The notes below the pieces were generated by a model, which had not been told where the DNA came from, searched no databases, and saw only the letters and a list, made by a program, of their open reading frames with translations. The translations under genes and the position numbers were made by a program. Positions 26,328 through 35,688 of a stretch of 64,000 bases of DNA are shown one piece after another. The DNA comes from Alphaproteobacteria bacterium (lineage in GTDB: Bacteria > Pseudomonadota > Alphaproteobacteria > RF32 > CAG-239): NCBI GenBank assembly GCA_017467515.1, contig JAFUSU010000030.1:1-64000 (forward strand). Reading direction: 5' to 3'. The first letter of the stretch is position 1. Every line of letters begins with the position of its first letter.

Positions 26328-27815
26328 CTATATTGTGACAATTCCTCTGCAAAAGGCGTAAATTGCCCATAAGGCCAACAGCACAATCAGTGTGGCCAGC
26401 CAGCATTCCTGTTTGGAAAAGGCTGGGGCTGTTGGCTGATTTTCCTTGCAAGCTCTGATATAAACCGGTAAGCCGCAAGCAATAATAATCATTGCCAATA
26501 AAAGATATTTTAATCCGGCGGCATAAATCAGCCAAATAGCATAGCAAGCACCCAAAATAGCGGTGATTAAGGCTGTGGAACGAGAAATAACGGGAGAAGA
26601 ATACTCTCCGTCTTCACATAATTTCCACAAATAAGCACAAGACATAAAATAAGCAGGAAGAACCATAACACCGGTAATACTGAGCATTGTATTCCATGCA
26701 TTATTTGAGAAATAAGCCAAGAGCAGAAACAATTGCATTGCGCCGGATGTTATCCATAAAGAAGCGGCTGGTGCTTTATGGTTGTTTTCATAGGCAAAAA
26801 ATTTAGGAAAAGTTCCGTTTTCAGCTGCCGCTTGTGGAATTTCAGCAGTTACCATTGTCCAAGCCAACCAGCTGGTTAAAACGGAAATCAGTAACCCGAT
26901 ATTCATAAGCCAAGCTCCGCTCTTACCGATAACTTTTTCCAAAATTCCTGCTGTTGAAGGATTGGGAATATTAGCCAATTCGGCTTGCGACATATAGCCG
27001 TATGGCAGTAAAGATAAGAGCAAATAAATGCCCAAACAACCAATAAAACCAAGCAAGGTTGCTTTTCCGACATCATTCGGATGAGCTGCCCGTTTTGACA
27101 TCACGACGGCACCTTCAATACCGATAAAAGCCCATAAAGTGACAAGCATTGTGCTTTTGATTTGAGCTGATAATCCTCCCAATTTTGCTTTTGTTGCGAG
27201 TGCTTCTCCCCAAAAATCGGTATCAAAAAGACCGAGCTTAAAGACGCACAGCATAATAAGAATAAACAAACATAAAGGAACAATTTTGATAATTGTTCCG
27301 ATTGTATTGATAACGGTTGCTTGCTGAACACCTCTTAAAACCAAAAAGTTAAATCCCCATATCAGGAGAGAACCGCCGATAATAGAGGGAAGCGTATTTC
27401 CACCTGCAAAATAGGGAGGGAAAAAGTAATTAAGCGCGTCCATTGTAATGATGGCATAACCGACATTACCGCATACTTGGCATAGCCAATAAGACCAACC
27501 GATTGTAAAACCGGCATAAGGACCAAAGCCTTCCCGACTGTACATATAAATGCCGGTTGTCATATTGGGCTTAACCTGAGATAAAATGCTGAAAGTATTG
27601 GCAATAAAAAAGATGCCGATACCGGTAATGAGCCAAGCCAGTAAAACGGCACCCGCAGAAGCCCCCTGTGCCATATTTTGCGGCAGACTGTAAATTCCTC
27701 CGCCAATCATTGAACTGATGACAATGGCCGCTAAAGCCAAAACGCCGAGGCCTTTGGGACTTTGTACGGTAGAGGGCCGAGATGTCTTAATTAAAATTTT
27801 GTGTTTATTAGCCAT
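26328..27815 (-). CDS. aaxC: Arginine/agmatine (or ornithine) antiporter, APC family
   Basis: A 495-residue APC-superfamily transporter with about 12-13 membrane segments. The first segment has the family motif [19 protein letters not shown] (about 34-52), like basic amino acid antiporters ArcD, AdiC and AaxC. It lies 12 bases downstream of a pyruvoyl arginine decarboxylase on the same strand. That pairing is the AaxB-AaxC arrangement known in Chlamydia, in which arginine enters and agmatine leaves, consuming one cytoplasmic proton per cycle. The transporter could alternatively exchange arginine for ornithine, but no arc genes are present. I use the chlamydial name on the basis of context and motif. 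Confidence 0.82.
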   Translation of the reverse strand: MANKHKILIKTSRPSTVQSPKGLGVLALAAIVISSMIGGGIYSLPQNMAQGASAGAVLLAWLITGIGIFFIANTFSILSQVKPNMTTGIYMYSREGFGPYAGFTIGWSYWLCQVCGNVGYAIITMDALNYFFPPYFAGGNTLPSIIGGSLLIWGFNFLVLRGVQQATVINTIGTIIKIVPLCLFILIMLCVFKLGLFDTDFWGEALATKAKLGGLSAQIKSTMLVTLWAFIGIEGAVVMSKRAAHPNDVGKATLLGFIGCLGIYLLLSLLPYGYMSQAELANIPNPSTAGILEKVIGKSGAWLMNIGLLISVLTSWLAWTMVTAEIPQAAAENGTFPKFFAYENNHKAPAASLWITSGAMQLFLLLAYFSNNAWNTMLSITGVMVLPAYFMSCAYLWKLCEDGEYSSPVISRSTALITAILGACYAIWLIYAAGLKYLLLAMIIIACGLPVYIRACKENQPTAPAFSKQECWLATLIVLLALWAIYAFCRGIVTI

Positions 27816-27827
27816 TGCACTATTCCT

Positions 27828-28424
27828 TTACAGTGTTGACTTAAAAGTAACAGGCTCGGCATAGTCAAAATTTAAGAATCCGAGGGCAGTTAAGCTGTAT
27901 CCGAATTCTTGCTCGATATTTACAAAATTATGCCACATCTGAAATTCGGAATGTTTTTCGACACCGCGCAGTTCCAATTCGTGGTTAAGAGATTTGTTAA
28001 GCCACATACGAGCGTGACCTTCGGCAATCTCATTATCAATATGTGTATCAAAAAATTCAACATATTCGGCAGCCCAACCGCCGATAAGCTCACCTTTTTT
28101 GTCTTTACCCCAGCAGATACCGACACCCGTGGCAATAGCCTTGTGTTCATCGCGTTTTGCCCCGTGTCCGGCCATAATAACCTCTAAAACGGCACCGTGC
28201 TTAAATTGTTTGACAATATCATCAGTCAAAGGAACAATATTGCCGAATAATTCTTTTGGTAAAACAGATGTATAAGGAACAACATTAAAGTTTTCAATTT
28301 TGGCTTCCATCAATGCAGAATCATAGCAAAATGTTTCAAACGGTTGCGGTGGAATACCGTCATTAGCTTGTCCGGCACCACCGGTAATAAATGCCATAGT
28401 CGGATAACGTACGCCTTTTGTCAT
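27828..28424 (-). CDS. aaxB: Pyruvoyl-dependent arginine decarboxylase
   Basis: Converts arginine to agmatine and CO2. The proenzyme is 198 residues from the ATG at 28424. It has the self-cleavage motif VPYTSVLP, with the scissile pair at T52-S53; cleavage would convert Ser53 into the pyruvoyl group. Chlamydial AaxB is known to cleave at the equivalent Thr-Ser pair. Other family motifs are [11 protein letters not shown] near the N-terminus, [21 protein letters not shown] and GGWAAEY. A longer frame from 28493 adds an unlikely basic peptide; AAGGAG seven bases before 28424 decides the start. The upstream inverted repeat can cover this ribosome site. It is the first gene of the operon with the antiporter. 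Confidence 0.92.
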   Translation of the reverse strand: MTKGVRYPTMAFITGGAGQANDGIPPQPFETFCYDSALMEAKIENFNVVPYTSVLPKELFGNIVPLTDDIVKQFKHGAVLEVIMAGHGAKRDEHKAIATGVGICWGKDKKGELIGGWAAEYVEFFDTHIDNEIAEGHARMWLNKSLNHELELRGVEKHSEFQMWHNFVNIEQEFGYSLTALGFLNFDYAEPVTFKSTL

Positions 28425-28433
28425 TTGTTTTCT

Positions 28434-28469
28434 CCTTATCTGATTAATAAAAAAACGTCGCAGATAAGG
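28434..28469 (-). promoter_or_regulatory. Inverted repeat that overlaps the aaxB ribosome-binding site
   Basis: On the minus strand CCTTATCTG (28469-28461) and CAGATAAGG (28442-28434) are perfect nine-base arms around an 18-base loop. The second arm includes AAGG of the AAGGAG Shine-Dalgarno of aaxB. If the transcript starts upstream of 28469, folding would mask the site. If it starts inside the repeat, the arms may instead be an operator. Confidence 0.55.
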
Positions 28470-28501
28470 TAATAATGATTTTATTGTTTTCAATAAGGCA
28501 T

Positions 28502-28540
28502 AAAAAAATCCTACCGGTTATAACCGATAGGATTTTTTAA
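28502..28540 (-). terminator. Terminator of the helical orphan gene
   Basis: A 28-base near-perfect palindrome (28507-28534), with outer arms AATCCTA and TAGGATT, is followed on the minus strand by T7. It separates the orphan gene from aaxBC. Confidence 0.88.
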
Positions 28541-29797
28541 CTATTTGAACGCTTGTTTCAAAACATACAAATTAAGAAGTGAAATTTCTTCTTTGTTCAG
28601 CGAGCGGTGCAATGCATTATTGAGCAAATAATCTGCAATGTTCTCAGATGATGCATCAATCCATTCCTGTTCAATTAAAAGAGCCATCATCTTCTCCAAT
28701 TTCTCCTGAATATAAGGAGCAAGATTATGTTCTTTTAAATTATTACAAGAAAGAGCAAGAACCACTGTACTGGCACTGGAAAAATGGCGACCGTCGAATA
28801 TAAATTCGACAATTTCACTGCTCAAAAAGCCATAGCGAAAACTACGAGCAATGAAACGATATGTAATCTCCTTTAAATCCGTGAAATCGTCAATTCCGCC
28901 TTTGAGCAAGTGCTTTGTTATGAGGGCAACCTGCTTATCCCAGACTTCACGGACTTCCGTGAGCGTCAGAGCGTCACTCCATTTTTTGAGATCGGTGTAG
29001 CCATACTTTTCACAATAAGTAATGGCTTTCTCTATCTCAGCAATATCTTTGCCGTGCGAGCTCGGAATCGCATAGGGTTTCTTCTTGGTATCGATCATAT
29101 CCCAAGAATAAACCTGCATCAGAGCATAGATAACCAATATAGAGGCTTCTTCCTTATGGAGAGGACGCTTGAGAGATTCTTGGAAAATATGCATAGCAAT
29201 ATCTTCGGAATTCTCAGAAACAATCTTCTCGTTTTGTGCCAATGTCATCAACATAGCATTTAACTTCATACGGCAGACCGTGCTAATCGGTCTTATTGCT
29301 TCAATGTTTTTCGCCAAGAGGACACCGCTTGCCAGAGAGAAATAGTCGCCGGCAAACAGATAGGTCAACATATTACCGGTGAACAGGCCTGTTTTATCGG
29401 CCAGATCATCCATAAAATGGTAACTTATTTTTTTGAACCCTTTTTCGTAGCTGTCCGGTTTTCTTTCGTAAAACAGAGGAACAAGCAAATTGATTTGTCT
29501 TTCGTAAACTGTTTTGTCCGCTTCCAGTGATACCTGCAAAGCTTGTTTAAGCATAACAAGGTCAGGTAACTTTGCCTTTTCGCAAATTATTAACGCTTCG
29601 AAAACCTCCTCAAGAATATCTACTTCTTGGCCACGGTGAGTGATTTTTTTCTCAGCCCAAGGCTTAACGACCGTTTCAAAATCTTCACCGGCCATCAGGC
29701 GGGTGTAGAATTTTTTACGGGCGTAAGGGTAAAGTCTTTTACTCAGAGCGCGTTCTTCTTTAGTCAGCACTCTTGTCTTTTTTATTTTTTCTTTCAT
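28541..29797 (-). CDS. Large helical orphan protein with internal duplication
   Basis: A 418-residue basic, apparently all-helical soluble protein with no recognised domain. It contains two related halves. ENSEDIAMHIFQESLKRPLH near residue 196 resembles SSENIADYLLNNALHRSLN near residue 381, and both precede EEAS/EEIS and a short hydrophobic helix. GLFTGNMLTYLFAGDYFSLAS (about 136) also resembles GFLSSEIVEFIFDGRHFSSAS (about 324), split here for description. The repeats are about 185 residues apart. It may be an alpha-solenoid or a scaffold. It is monocistronic, with its own terminator. A few other gut alphaproteobacterial proteins may have this pattern, but I cannot check. Confidence 0.7.
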   Translation of the reverse strand: MKEKIKKTRVLTKEERALSKRLYPYARKKFYTRLMAGEDFETVVKPWAEKKITHRGQEVDILEEVFEALIICEKAKLPDLVMLKQALQVSLEADKTVYERQINLLVPLFYERKPDSYEKGFKKISYHFMDDLADKTGLFTGNMLTYLFAGDYFSLASGVLLAKNIEAIRPISTVCRMKLNAMLMTLAQNEKIVSENSEDIAMHIFQESLKRPLHKEEASILVIYALMQVYSWDMIDTKKKPYAIPSSHGKDIAEIEKAITYCEKYGYTDLKKWSDALTLTEVREVWDKQVALITKHLLKGGIDDFTDLKEITYRFIARSFRYGFLSSEIVEFIFDGRHFSSASTVVLALSCNNLKEHNLAPYIQEKLEKMMALLIEQEWIDASSENIADYLLNNALHRSLNKEEISLLNLYVLKQAFK

Positions 29798-29888
29798 TTT
29801 ATAAAAATATTAATTAATAATTCGGTTTAACTTATTGAGTATAGCCAAAAATGAGTTTTGTGTCAATAAATGACGTGATAAAAAATAA

Positions 29889-29923
29889 AAAAAATCCTCT
29901 TTGCAAAGAAAGAGGATTTTTTT
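29889..29923. terminator. Bidirectional terminator before fadL-like gene
   Basis: AAAATCCTCTTT (29891-29902) pairs with AAAGAGGATTTT (29909-29920), with A-run and T-run flanks. It mainly serves the FadL-like gene on the minus strand. Confidence 0.88.
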
Positions 29924-29939
29924 AAGGCAGTGTTCGATA

Positions 29940-31226
29940 TTAGAAGTTGTAAACAGCTCCGAAACCAAACAAGTGAATATTACCTTTATATTTAGCCTTC
30001 AAAGCACCTCGAGTCGCATCATTGCCCGTTCCGTTAAGGTTAACTTTGCTGTGTTCGGCATGAATAAAAGTATAGCCGGCATTGAATTTTAAATTATCTG
30101 TATATTTATATTCTAAGCCGGTCGAAAACCAGTATCTGTCTGAGTCAGGAATACGTGGGGTACGTGTCCAGTCAGTAACAGGCGTTTGGTCAAAGGCTAA
30201 ACCAAAACGCAATTTCCATTGCTCATCTACCTTATAGCTGGCACCGACAGAATAGAACCAAGCGTCTTTCCAATTTTCATCGGTAACGCTCATCGTTTTT
30301 GTCCGACCTTTAATCGTTAAATCATCAAAAGAAGACCAGTAGGTTTTTTGAGCTTCAGCCATAACCGACCATTTATCATTGATATCATGATAAATACCCA
30401 TGGTTAACAGCGCCGGAGTGGTTAATTTGGCTGTAATGCTTTGATGGTACATCCCGTTTGCTAAAAGTGCGGGACTTTCTCCGGCAAAAGACATATCGCC
30501 TTTCAGCTTTTGATTAACTTTACTACGATATGAAGCACCAATTCTGGTATCATCCGTAATATTATACAGAGCACCGATAACGTACCCTAAGTCTGTTGCA
30601 TCACCGGACAACTTGGCATTTGTTGTTAAGGCAGACATCGGACTCATCGATGGAATACCGTGTAGAACACCGTTTTTGAGAGTCGCATCGGCATATTGAA
30701 TAACCAATCCGCCACCAAGCGAGAATTTATCGTTAAATTGATGAGCATACATTGTCGTTAAATTATAAACGGATAAATCAGACAAAGTCCCGTGGTTAGC
30801 ACCTGCCCACATCGGAGAATAATCGGTGATCAGTCCGAATGGCGCATTCAAAGAGATACCAAGAGTATTCTTTTCATTTATTGCTTTTGTTGCAACAACA
30901 GAAGGTAAAATAATCTTGTTAACAGGGTGATTCATTTTACGATCGTATGCCGCAGGAACATTGGTTCCGGGAATATAGCCTGTAGCACCATCTCCTTTAA
31001 CGTGTCCGACAATAGCCGTCGCATTAAAAGAAACTTGATCTGGATTGCGGACTATTCCTGCCGGATTGTAAAATGAATAAGAAGCGTCTTCAGCGCCGGC
31101 AGTTGCACCGGCAAAAGCGTTACCCATACCGGCAATTGATTGCTCACGCAATAAAAAACCAGAAGCGTCAGCATTGGCAGCAGCAAGAATTGTTCCCAAA
31201 GCTGTAAGTGTAATAAGTTTTTTCAT
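29940..31226 (-). CDS. FadL/OMPP1/TodX-type outer-membrane porin
   Basis: A 428-residue beta-barrel protein with a signal peptide ending in ANADA (about residue 21). The mature start GFLLREQSIAGMGNAFAGAT is typical of the FadL family hatch region, followed by EDASYSFYNPAGI. Alternating hydrophobic strands run to the C-terminal FGFGAVYNF, ending in the terminal Phe expected of an outer-membrane protein. It would import long-chain fatty acids or other hydrophobic compounds. The divergent acyltransferase/acyl-ACP synthetase fusion at 31.4 kb would be a logical downstream user. It is monocistronic. Confidence 0.9.
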   Translation of the reverse strand: MKKLITLTALGTILAAANADASGFLLREQSIAGMGNAFAGATAGAEDASYSFYNPAGIVRNPDQVSFNATAIVGHVKGDGATGYIPGTNVPAAYDRKMNHPVNKIILPSVVATKAINEKNTLGISLNAPFGLITDYSPMWAGANHGTLSDLSVYNLTTMYAHQFNDKFSLGGGLVIQYADATLKNGVLHGIPSMSPMSALTTNAKLSGDATDLGYVIGALYNITDDTRIGASYRSKVNQKLKGDMSFAGESPALLANGMYHQSITAKLTTPALLTMGIYHDINDKWSVMAEAQKTYWSSFDDLTIKGRTKTMSVTDENWKDAWFYSVGASYKVDEQWKLRFGLAFDQTPVTDWTRTPRIPDSDRYWFSTGLEYKYTDNLKFNAGYTFIHAEHSKVNLNGTGNDATRGALKAKYKGNIHLFGFGAVYNF

Positions 31227-31264
31227 AAGTTTTAGTCTTTATGTTGTTAATCCAAACGACAGAA

Positions 31265-31293
31265 CTTATATCTAAAAATGAGATAAAAATCAA
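31265..31293 (-). promoter_or_regulatory. Promoter of the fadL-like gene
   Basis: On the minus strand TTGATT (31293-31288) and TATAAG (31270-31265) are spaced by 17 bases, about 40 bases upstream of the start codon. Confidence 0.6.
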
Positions 31294-31445
31294 TATAGTT
31301 GTGTATATTGCAAACAACCTATGTAAAAATAAGCAATAAAATCAATGAAGTAGACGTATTGTGAACCTCTTTATTATTAAAGACTTTACAAAAAGGAATT
31401 TTTTGTTTTAACTATTAGCCAAGTTTAACTCTCGGGAGACTATGT

Positions 31446-33626
31446 TTGCAAAATTTTGTTCGTTTTTGCCTGCGTTGTGTTTTCAGGCTTTTTAAAGTTC
31501 GTTTTCGTCTTCAATTTAAAGAAAAGAAAATCCCCGGACGCGGTGTTTATGTTTCAAATCATGTATCATATCTTGATCCTGTGTTGTTGTTTGCATTTTT
31601 ACCGGGGAATCCTGTTTTTGCTTTAAACGGACATTTGTACAGAAACAAGCTGATTCGCTTTTTTATGAAGACAGCCGATATTGTTCCATTTAATCCTATA
31701 GAGCCGGGAGATATCAAAAATTTAATTGCCAAAGTCAGTGAAGGGCGTTTATGTGTTATCTTTGCCGAGGGGCGTATTACCGAAAACGGAAGTTTGATGA
31801 AAATTTACGAAGCTCCGGGGCTGGTGGCAGATAAATCAAAATCTCCGTTGATTCCGATTTGGATTAACGGTCCGCAGTACGGATTCTTTTCCAAAACAAA
31901 AGGTAAATTACCGCATCGTCCTTTGCCGAAAGTTTTAATTACTGTGGGTAAACCGCGGAGCTTTAAGTTAAAAGATGAATTGCGCCGCCAACGCGACCAC
32001 ATCAGTAATGAAGTTTATCAAATACTGAGAGAAATGTGTTTTGAGGTGAATTATAATCCGAATATTTCTTTGTTTGCACAATTAATGAAAACCTCAAAAG
32101 TTCACTCTAAAAAGAACATTATTATGCGTCCGAATTTTGTTGAAGATATCCAGCGCATACCTAATTCTTATAAAGATTTAATCATTAAGTCATTTGTTTT
32201 AGGTAAGTATTTTAAACGGCAGACTCGTTTAGGTGAACATGTTGCTTTGTTATTACCAAACTCTATTGCTACAATCTGTACATTCTTTGGGTTGTCTGCT
32301 TATGACCGTGTTCCGGTTATGCTGAATTTCTCTGTCGGTGCAAAAAATATTGCCTCTATGTGCAATACGGCACAGGTTAAAATGATTATCACATCGTTGA
32401 CGTTTATAAAAACGGCGAAGTTGGAAGCCGCGGTCGAAGTTTTGAAAGCATCGGGTTACAACATCGTTTATTTAGAGTCGTTGCGCAAAAAAATAGGCTT
32501 GTGGAGTAAGATTAATGCCTTTCTTCGTTATAAAATAAAGCGAGTTCCTCATCGTGACGGGGGCAACAAAAAGGCTGTTATTTTGTTTACTTCCGGTTCG
32601 GAAGGAGCTCCGAAAGCCGTTGTTTTAAGCCATGCAAATATTATTTCTAATATCAAGCAAATGGCAGCAATTGAAACGATCAATACAACGGATACCGTTT
32701 TTAACGCTTTACCGATGTTTCATAGCTTGGGGTTAACCGTTGGAACGTTGTTCCCGATTCTCGAGGGGGCAAAATTATTTTTATATCCGTCTCCTTTACA
32801 TTATCGTGTTGTTGCTGAAATCGTTTATGAAATCGGAGCAACCATTATGTTTGGAACAGATACGTTTTTCCGCGGTTATGCAAAAATAGCACATCCGTTT
32901 GATTTTCATAACGTCCGTTTTATGTTTGGTGGTGCCGAAGCAATTAAGCCGGATACCCGTAATATTTGGATGGAACGTTTGGGGATTCGCGTGATGGAAG
33001 GTTACGGTTCAACAGAGTGTTCTCCGGTTATTACCGCTAATAACAGTATTTTTAACAGATTCGGGTCAATCGGTAAATTGTTGCCGGCAATTCAATATAA
33101 GATAGAGCCGGTTGACGGTATTGCCAAAGGAGGAGAATTGGTTGTCAAGGGGCCGAATGTTATGCTCGGGTATATTATGCCGAATAATCCGGGGGTTCTT
33201 GTTCCGCTGGAAGATGGTTGGTATCATACCGGTGATGTTGTTGAAATTGATGAAATCGGGTTCTTGTATATCAAAGACAGAATTAAACGTTTTGCAAAAA
33301 TCGGTGGCGAAATGGTTTCCTTGAATGCCGTTGATGAAATGGTGCGTCGAGCTTATGAATGGATGGGAAGCAATTTTGAATACGGTGTTGTTTCCGTTCC
33401 GCATGAAAGCAAGGGAGAGCAGATTGTTTTGGTGACAAATAACACGAATGTTCAACAAGATGTTTTGCAAAATTATATCAGAAATAACGGTATGTCGGAG
33501 TTATTCTTGCCGAGAATTATCCTTTATCGTGAACATTTACCTGTCTTTGCAACGGGTAAGGCAGATAATGTGACACTGAAAAAAGAAGTTCTGGAAGAAT
33601 TGTCTCAACAAAAACAGGCAGCTTAA
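31446..33626 (+). CDS. aas: Acyltransferase / acyl-ACP synthetase fusion (Aas-like)
   Basis: A 726-residue fusion. The N-terminal PlsC-type acyltransferase carries NHVSYLD (N38, H39, D44; the HxxxxD motif) and FAEGRI (the FPEGT block) near residue 103. The C-terminal AMP-forming ligase has the P-loop FTSGSEGAPK near residue 380, GYGSTECSPV near residue 520 and YHTGDVVEID. This matches Aas, which reacylates 2-acyl-lysophospholipids using fatty acids activated on ACP. It has normal Aas length. The start TTG at 31446 follows CGGGAG; an ATG four bases earlier (31442) is in another frame and opens a 17-codon peptide. Positioned divergent from the FadL-like porin, suggesting recycling or uptake of fatty acids. 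Confidence 0.87.
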   Translation: MQNFVRFCLRCVFRLFKVRFRLQFKEKKIPGRGVYVSNHVSYLDPVLLFAFLPGNPVFALNGHLYRNKLIRFFMKTADIVPFNPIEPGDIKNLIAKVSEGRLCVIFAEGRITENGSLMKIYEAPGLVADKSKSPLIPIWINGPQYGFFSKTKGKLPHRPLPKVLITVGKPRSFKLKDELRRQRDHISNEVYQILREMCFEVNYNPNISLFAQLMKTSKVHSKKNIIMRPNFVEDIQRIPNSYKDLIIKSFVLGKYFKRQTRLGEHVALLLPNSIATICTFFGLSAYDRVPVMLNFSVGAKNIASMCNTAQVKMIITSLTFIKTAKLEAAVEVLKASGYNIVYLESLRKKIGLWSKINAFLRYKIKRVPHRDGGNKKAVILFTSGSEGAPKAVVLSHANIISNIKQMAAIETINTTDTVFNALPMFHSLGLTVGTLFPILEGAKLFLYPSPLHYRVVAEIVYEIGATIMFGTDTFFRGYAKIAHPFDFHNVRFMFGGAEAIKPDTRNIWMERLGIRVMEGYGSTECSPVITANNSIFNRFGSIGKLLPAIQYKIEPVDGIAKGGELVVKGPNVMLGYIMPNNPGVLVPLEDGWYHTGDVVEIDEIGFLYIKDRIKRFAKIGGEMVSLNAVDEMVRRAYEWMGSNFEYGVVSVPHESKGEQIVLVTNNTNVQQDVLQNYIRNNGMSELFLPRIILYREHLPVFATGKADNVTLKKEVLEELSQQKQAA

Positions 33627-33634
33627 CGGATAAT

Positions 33635-33665
33635 AAAAAAGCTCCTCAAATGAGGAGCTTTTTTG
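33635..33665. terminator. Bidirectional terminator between aas and slyB-like gene
   Basis: AAAAAAGCTCCTC (33635-33647) pairs with GAGGAGCTTTTTT (33652-33664) across a four-base loop. Both strands end in T-runs. Confidence 0.9.
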
Positions 33666-33678
33666 TGAATATTAAAGG

Positions 33679-34140
33679 CTAGTAATAAGCCGGTGTGACA
33701 CGTGCCGGATGCCCAAGGCTGACATAGCATCTTTGCCCCGGGTTGAGTAAAATGTCGTTACCTTGTGTAACGGTCACCATATTGCCGTTATCTAACCGAA
33801 TAACGTATTCATAACCTTGCTGAGAAGATAACCCTTTTTGTGCGGCATTACCGGCAATACCGCCGAGAACAGCACCACCGATGGCACCGATTGTGTGGGC
33901 ACGACTTCCGCCACCGATGGCAGAACCGCCGACACCGCCAAGACCGGCACCGATTAATGTTCCGGCATTATTATCTTCAGAAGAAACAGTAATTTGACGA
34001 ACGGAAACAACGGTTCCTGCCATTGTTTGTGCAGCAACCCCGACAGAGCTTGTACTGTAGTGAGATGAAGAAATATCCGATGTGCAGGCAGCAATCGGCA
34101 TAATTAATGCGGCCGAAGCCAATAAAATGAGTTTATGCAT
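33679..34140 (-). CDS. SlyB/Pcp-like outer-membrane lipoprotein
   Basis: A 153-residue lipoprotein. The signal ends in the lipobox IAAC at residue 19, so the Cys is lipidated and no Asp follows at +2 (T). The middle carries glycine-zipper repeats, GTLIGAGLGGVGGSAIGG and IGAIGGAVLGGIAGN, characteristic of the SlyB/17-kDa antigen group. The C-terminal beta segment contains YEYVIRLDNGNMVTVTQ and PGQRCYV. It is probably a periplasm-facing lipoprotein in the outer membrane linked to envelope stability. AAGGAG precedes the start. A TTGACA (34204-34199, minus) with TATAAT nearby upstream may be its promoter, though the 14-base spacing is short. Confidence 0.88.
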   Translation of the reverse strand: MHKLILLASAALIMPIAACTSDISSSHYSTSSVGVAAQTMAGTVVSVRQITVSSEDNNAGTLIGAGLGGVGGSAIGGGSRAHTIGAIGGAVLGGIAGNAAQKGLSSQQGYEYVIRLDNGNMVTVTQGNDILLNPGQRCYVSLGHPARVTPAYY

Positions 34141-34289
34141 TATTAATGCTCCTTATTAAAGTTATCCTGCCCTATATAATTATACAGGGATTAAAATTTG
34201 TCAATGCTGGACATTTAATAAGAAATGGTTTATATTCCCATACGCAAAATGATCTTGCAAAATAATTAGATAAAATTAGGAATATAAAG

Positions 34290-35678
34290 ATGTTAAAAAG
34301 AACAAAAATAAAAGCATTATTGGCTGATGGAAAACCTCAGGCAGAAGTATTGGTTAAAGGATGGGTTCGAACCCGCAGAGATGCAAAAGACTTTTCGTTT
34401 GTTGAAGTTAATGACGGATCTTGCTTAAAAAATATTCAAATTATCGCCAATAATAATTTATCTAATTATGAAGATGTCAAAAAAATAACGACAGGTTCTT
34501 CTGTTGCAATCAGAGGCGCTTTGGTTGCTTCTAAAGGAGGAAATCAGGCTGTTGAATTAGTCGCTGACGAAATTGAAATTTATTCTTTGGCGCCGGATGA
34601 TTTTCCTCTGCAAAAGAAAAAACATACAGATGAATATTTGCGGACAATAGCACACTTACGTCCGAGAACAAACAAATATGGAGCGGCCTTCCGCGTTCGT
34701 TCGGAGTTGTCGTTTGCAATTCATAAATTTTTTAATGAACGAGGGTTCCGCTATGTTCACACACCATTGATTACAGGTTCAGACTGTGAGGGTGCCGGAG
34801 AAATGTTTCAGGTGACAACTTTAGATTTAAACAGTGTTCCTAAACTACCGAACGGACAAGTTGATTATAGTAAGGATTTCTTTGGAAAACCTGCGCATTT
34901 GACAGTATCCGGACAATTAAACGGTGAGATGTATGCCCTCGCTTTGGGTGATATTTATACTTTCGGACCGACATTCAGAGCAGAAAATTCAAACACACCG
35001 CGTCACGCTGCTGAGTTTTGGATGATTGAGCCGGAAATGGCATTTGCCGATTTAAATGACGATATGGATTTAGCCGAAGATATGGTTCGTTACTGTGTTA
35101 AGCACGTTATGAACACTTGTGCGGAAGATTTGGAATTGTTTGCCAAATATGTTGATACAACCTTGCCTGAAACTCTGAAAAATATTGTAGAAAAAGGATT
35201 CGCAAGAATTACTTATACGGAGGCTATCGAAATTATGAAAAAATCCGGCCGTAAATTTGAATACACGCCGGAATATGGTATCGATTTACAAACGGAACAT
35301 GAACGTTATTTAGCTGAAGAACATTTCAAGCGTCCGGTCATTGTTCGCGATTATCCGAAAGAAATTAAGGCATTTTATATGCGTATGAATGATGATGGAA
35401 AAACCGTTGCGGCGATGGATGTCCTTGTTCCCAGAATAGGAGAATTAATCGGCGGATCTCAACGTGAAGAACGCTATGATGTTTTGGTTCAGAAAATAAA
35501 AGATATGGGGATGAAGGAAGAGGATTACAGTTGGTATTTGGATTCTCGTAAATTCGGCTCGGTTCCGCATGCCGGATTTGGTTTGGGTTTTGAAAGAATG
35601 ATGATGTTATTGACGGGAATTGCCAATATTCGCGATGTCATTCCTTTCCCGAGAACGCCGAATTCTATTAATTTCTAG
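34290..35678 (+). CDS. asnS: Asparaginyl-tRNA synthetase
   Basis: Class II synthetase of 462 residues for tRNA-Asn. The N-terminal OB-fold anticodon-binding domain starts with [20 protein letters not shown]. Class II motif 2 lies in [20 protein letters not shown] (about 231-250). Motif 3 is [15 protein letters not shown] near residue 430, followed by [10 protein letters not shown]. The [12 protein letters not shown] phrase distinguishes AsnRS from AspRS. Having AsnRS means Asn-tRNA can be charged directly, without GatCAB amidation. A secreted orphan follows ten bases downstream. Confidence 0.95.
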   Translation: MLKRTKIKALLADGKPQAEVLVKGWVRTRRDAKDFSFVEVNDGSCLKNIQIIANNNLSNYEDVKKITTGSSVAIRGALVASKGGNQAVELVADEIEIYSLAPDDFPLQKKKHTDEYLRTIAHLRPRTNKYGAAFRVRSELSFAIHKFFNERGFRYVHTPLITGSDCEGAGEMFQVTTLDLNSVPKLPNGQVDYSKDFFGKPAHLTVSGQLNGEMYALALGDIYTFGPTFRAENSNTPRHAAEFWMIEPEMAFADLNDDMDLAEDMVRYCVKHVMNTCAEDLELFAKYVDTTLPETLKNIVEKGFARITYTEAIEIMKKSGRKFEYTPEYGIDLQTEHERYLAEEHFKRPVIVRDYPKEIKAFYMRMNDDGKTVAAMDVLVPRIGELIGGSQREERYDVLVQKIKDMGMKEEDYSWYLDSRKFGSVPHAGFGLGFERMMMLLTGIANIRDVIPFPRTPNSINF

Positions 35679-35688
35679 CAGGTGAAGA

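Noticed and set aside
29940..31226. The FadL-like porin as the AaxA porin of the arginine system
   Set aside because: AaxA belongs to an OprB-like porin type; this protein has FadL family motifs and is a separate transcription unit.
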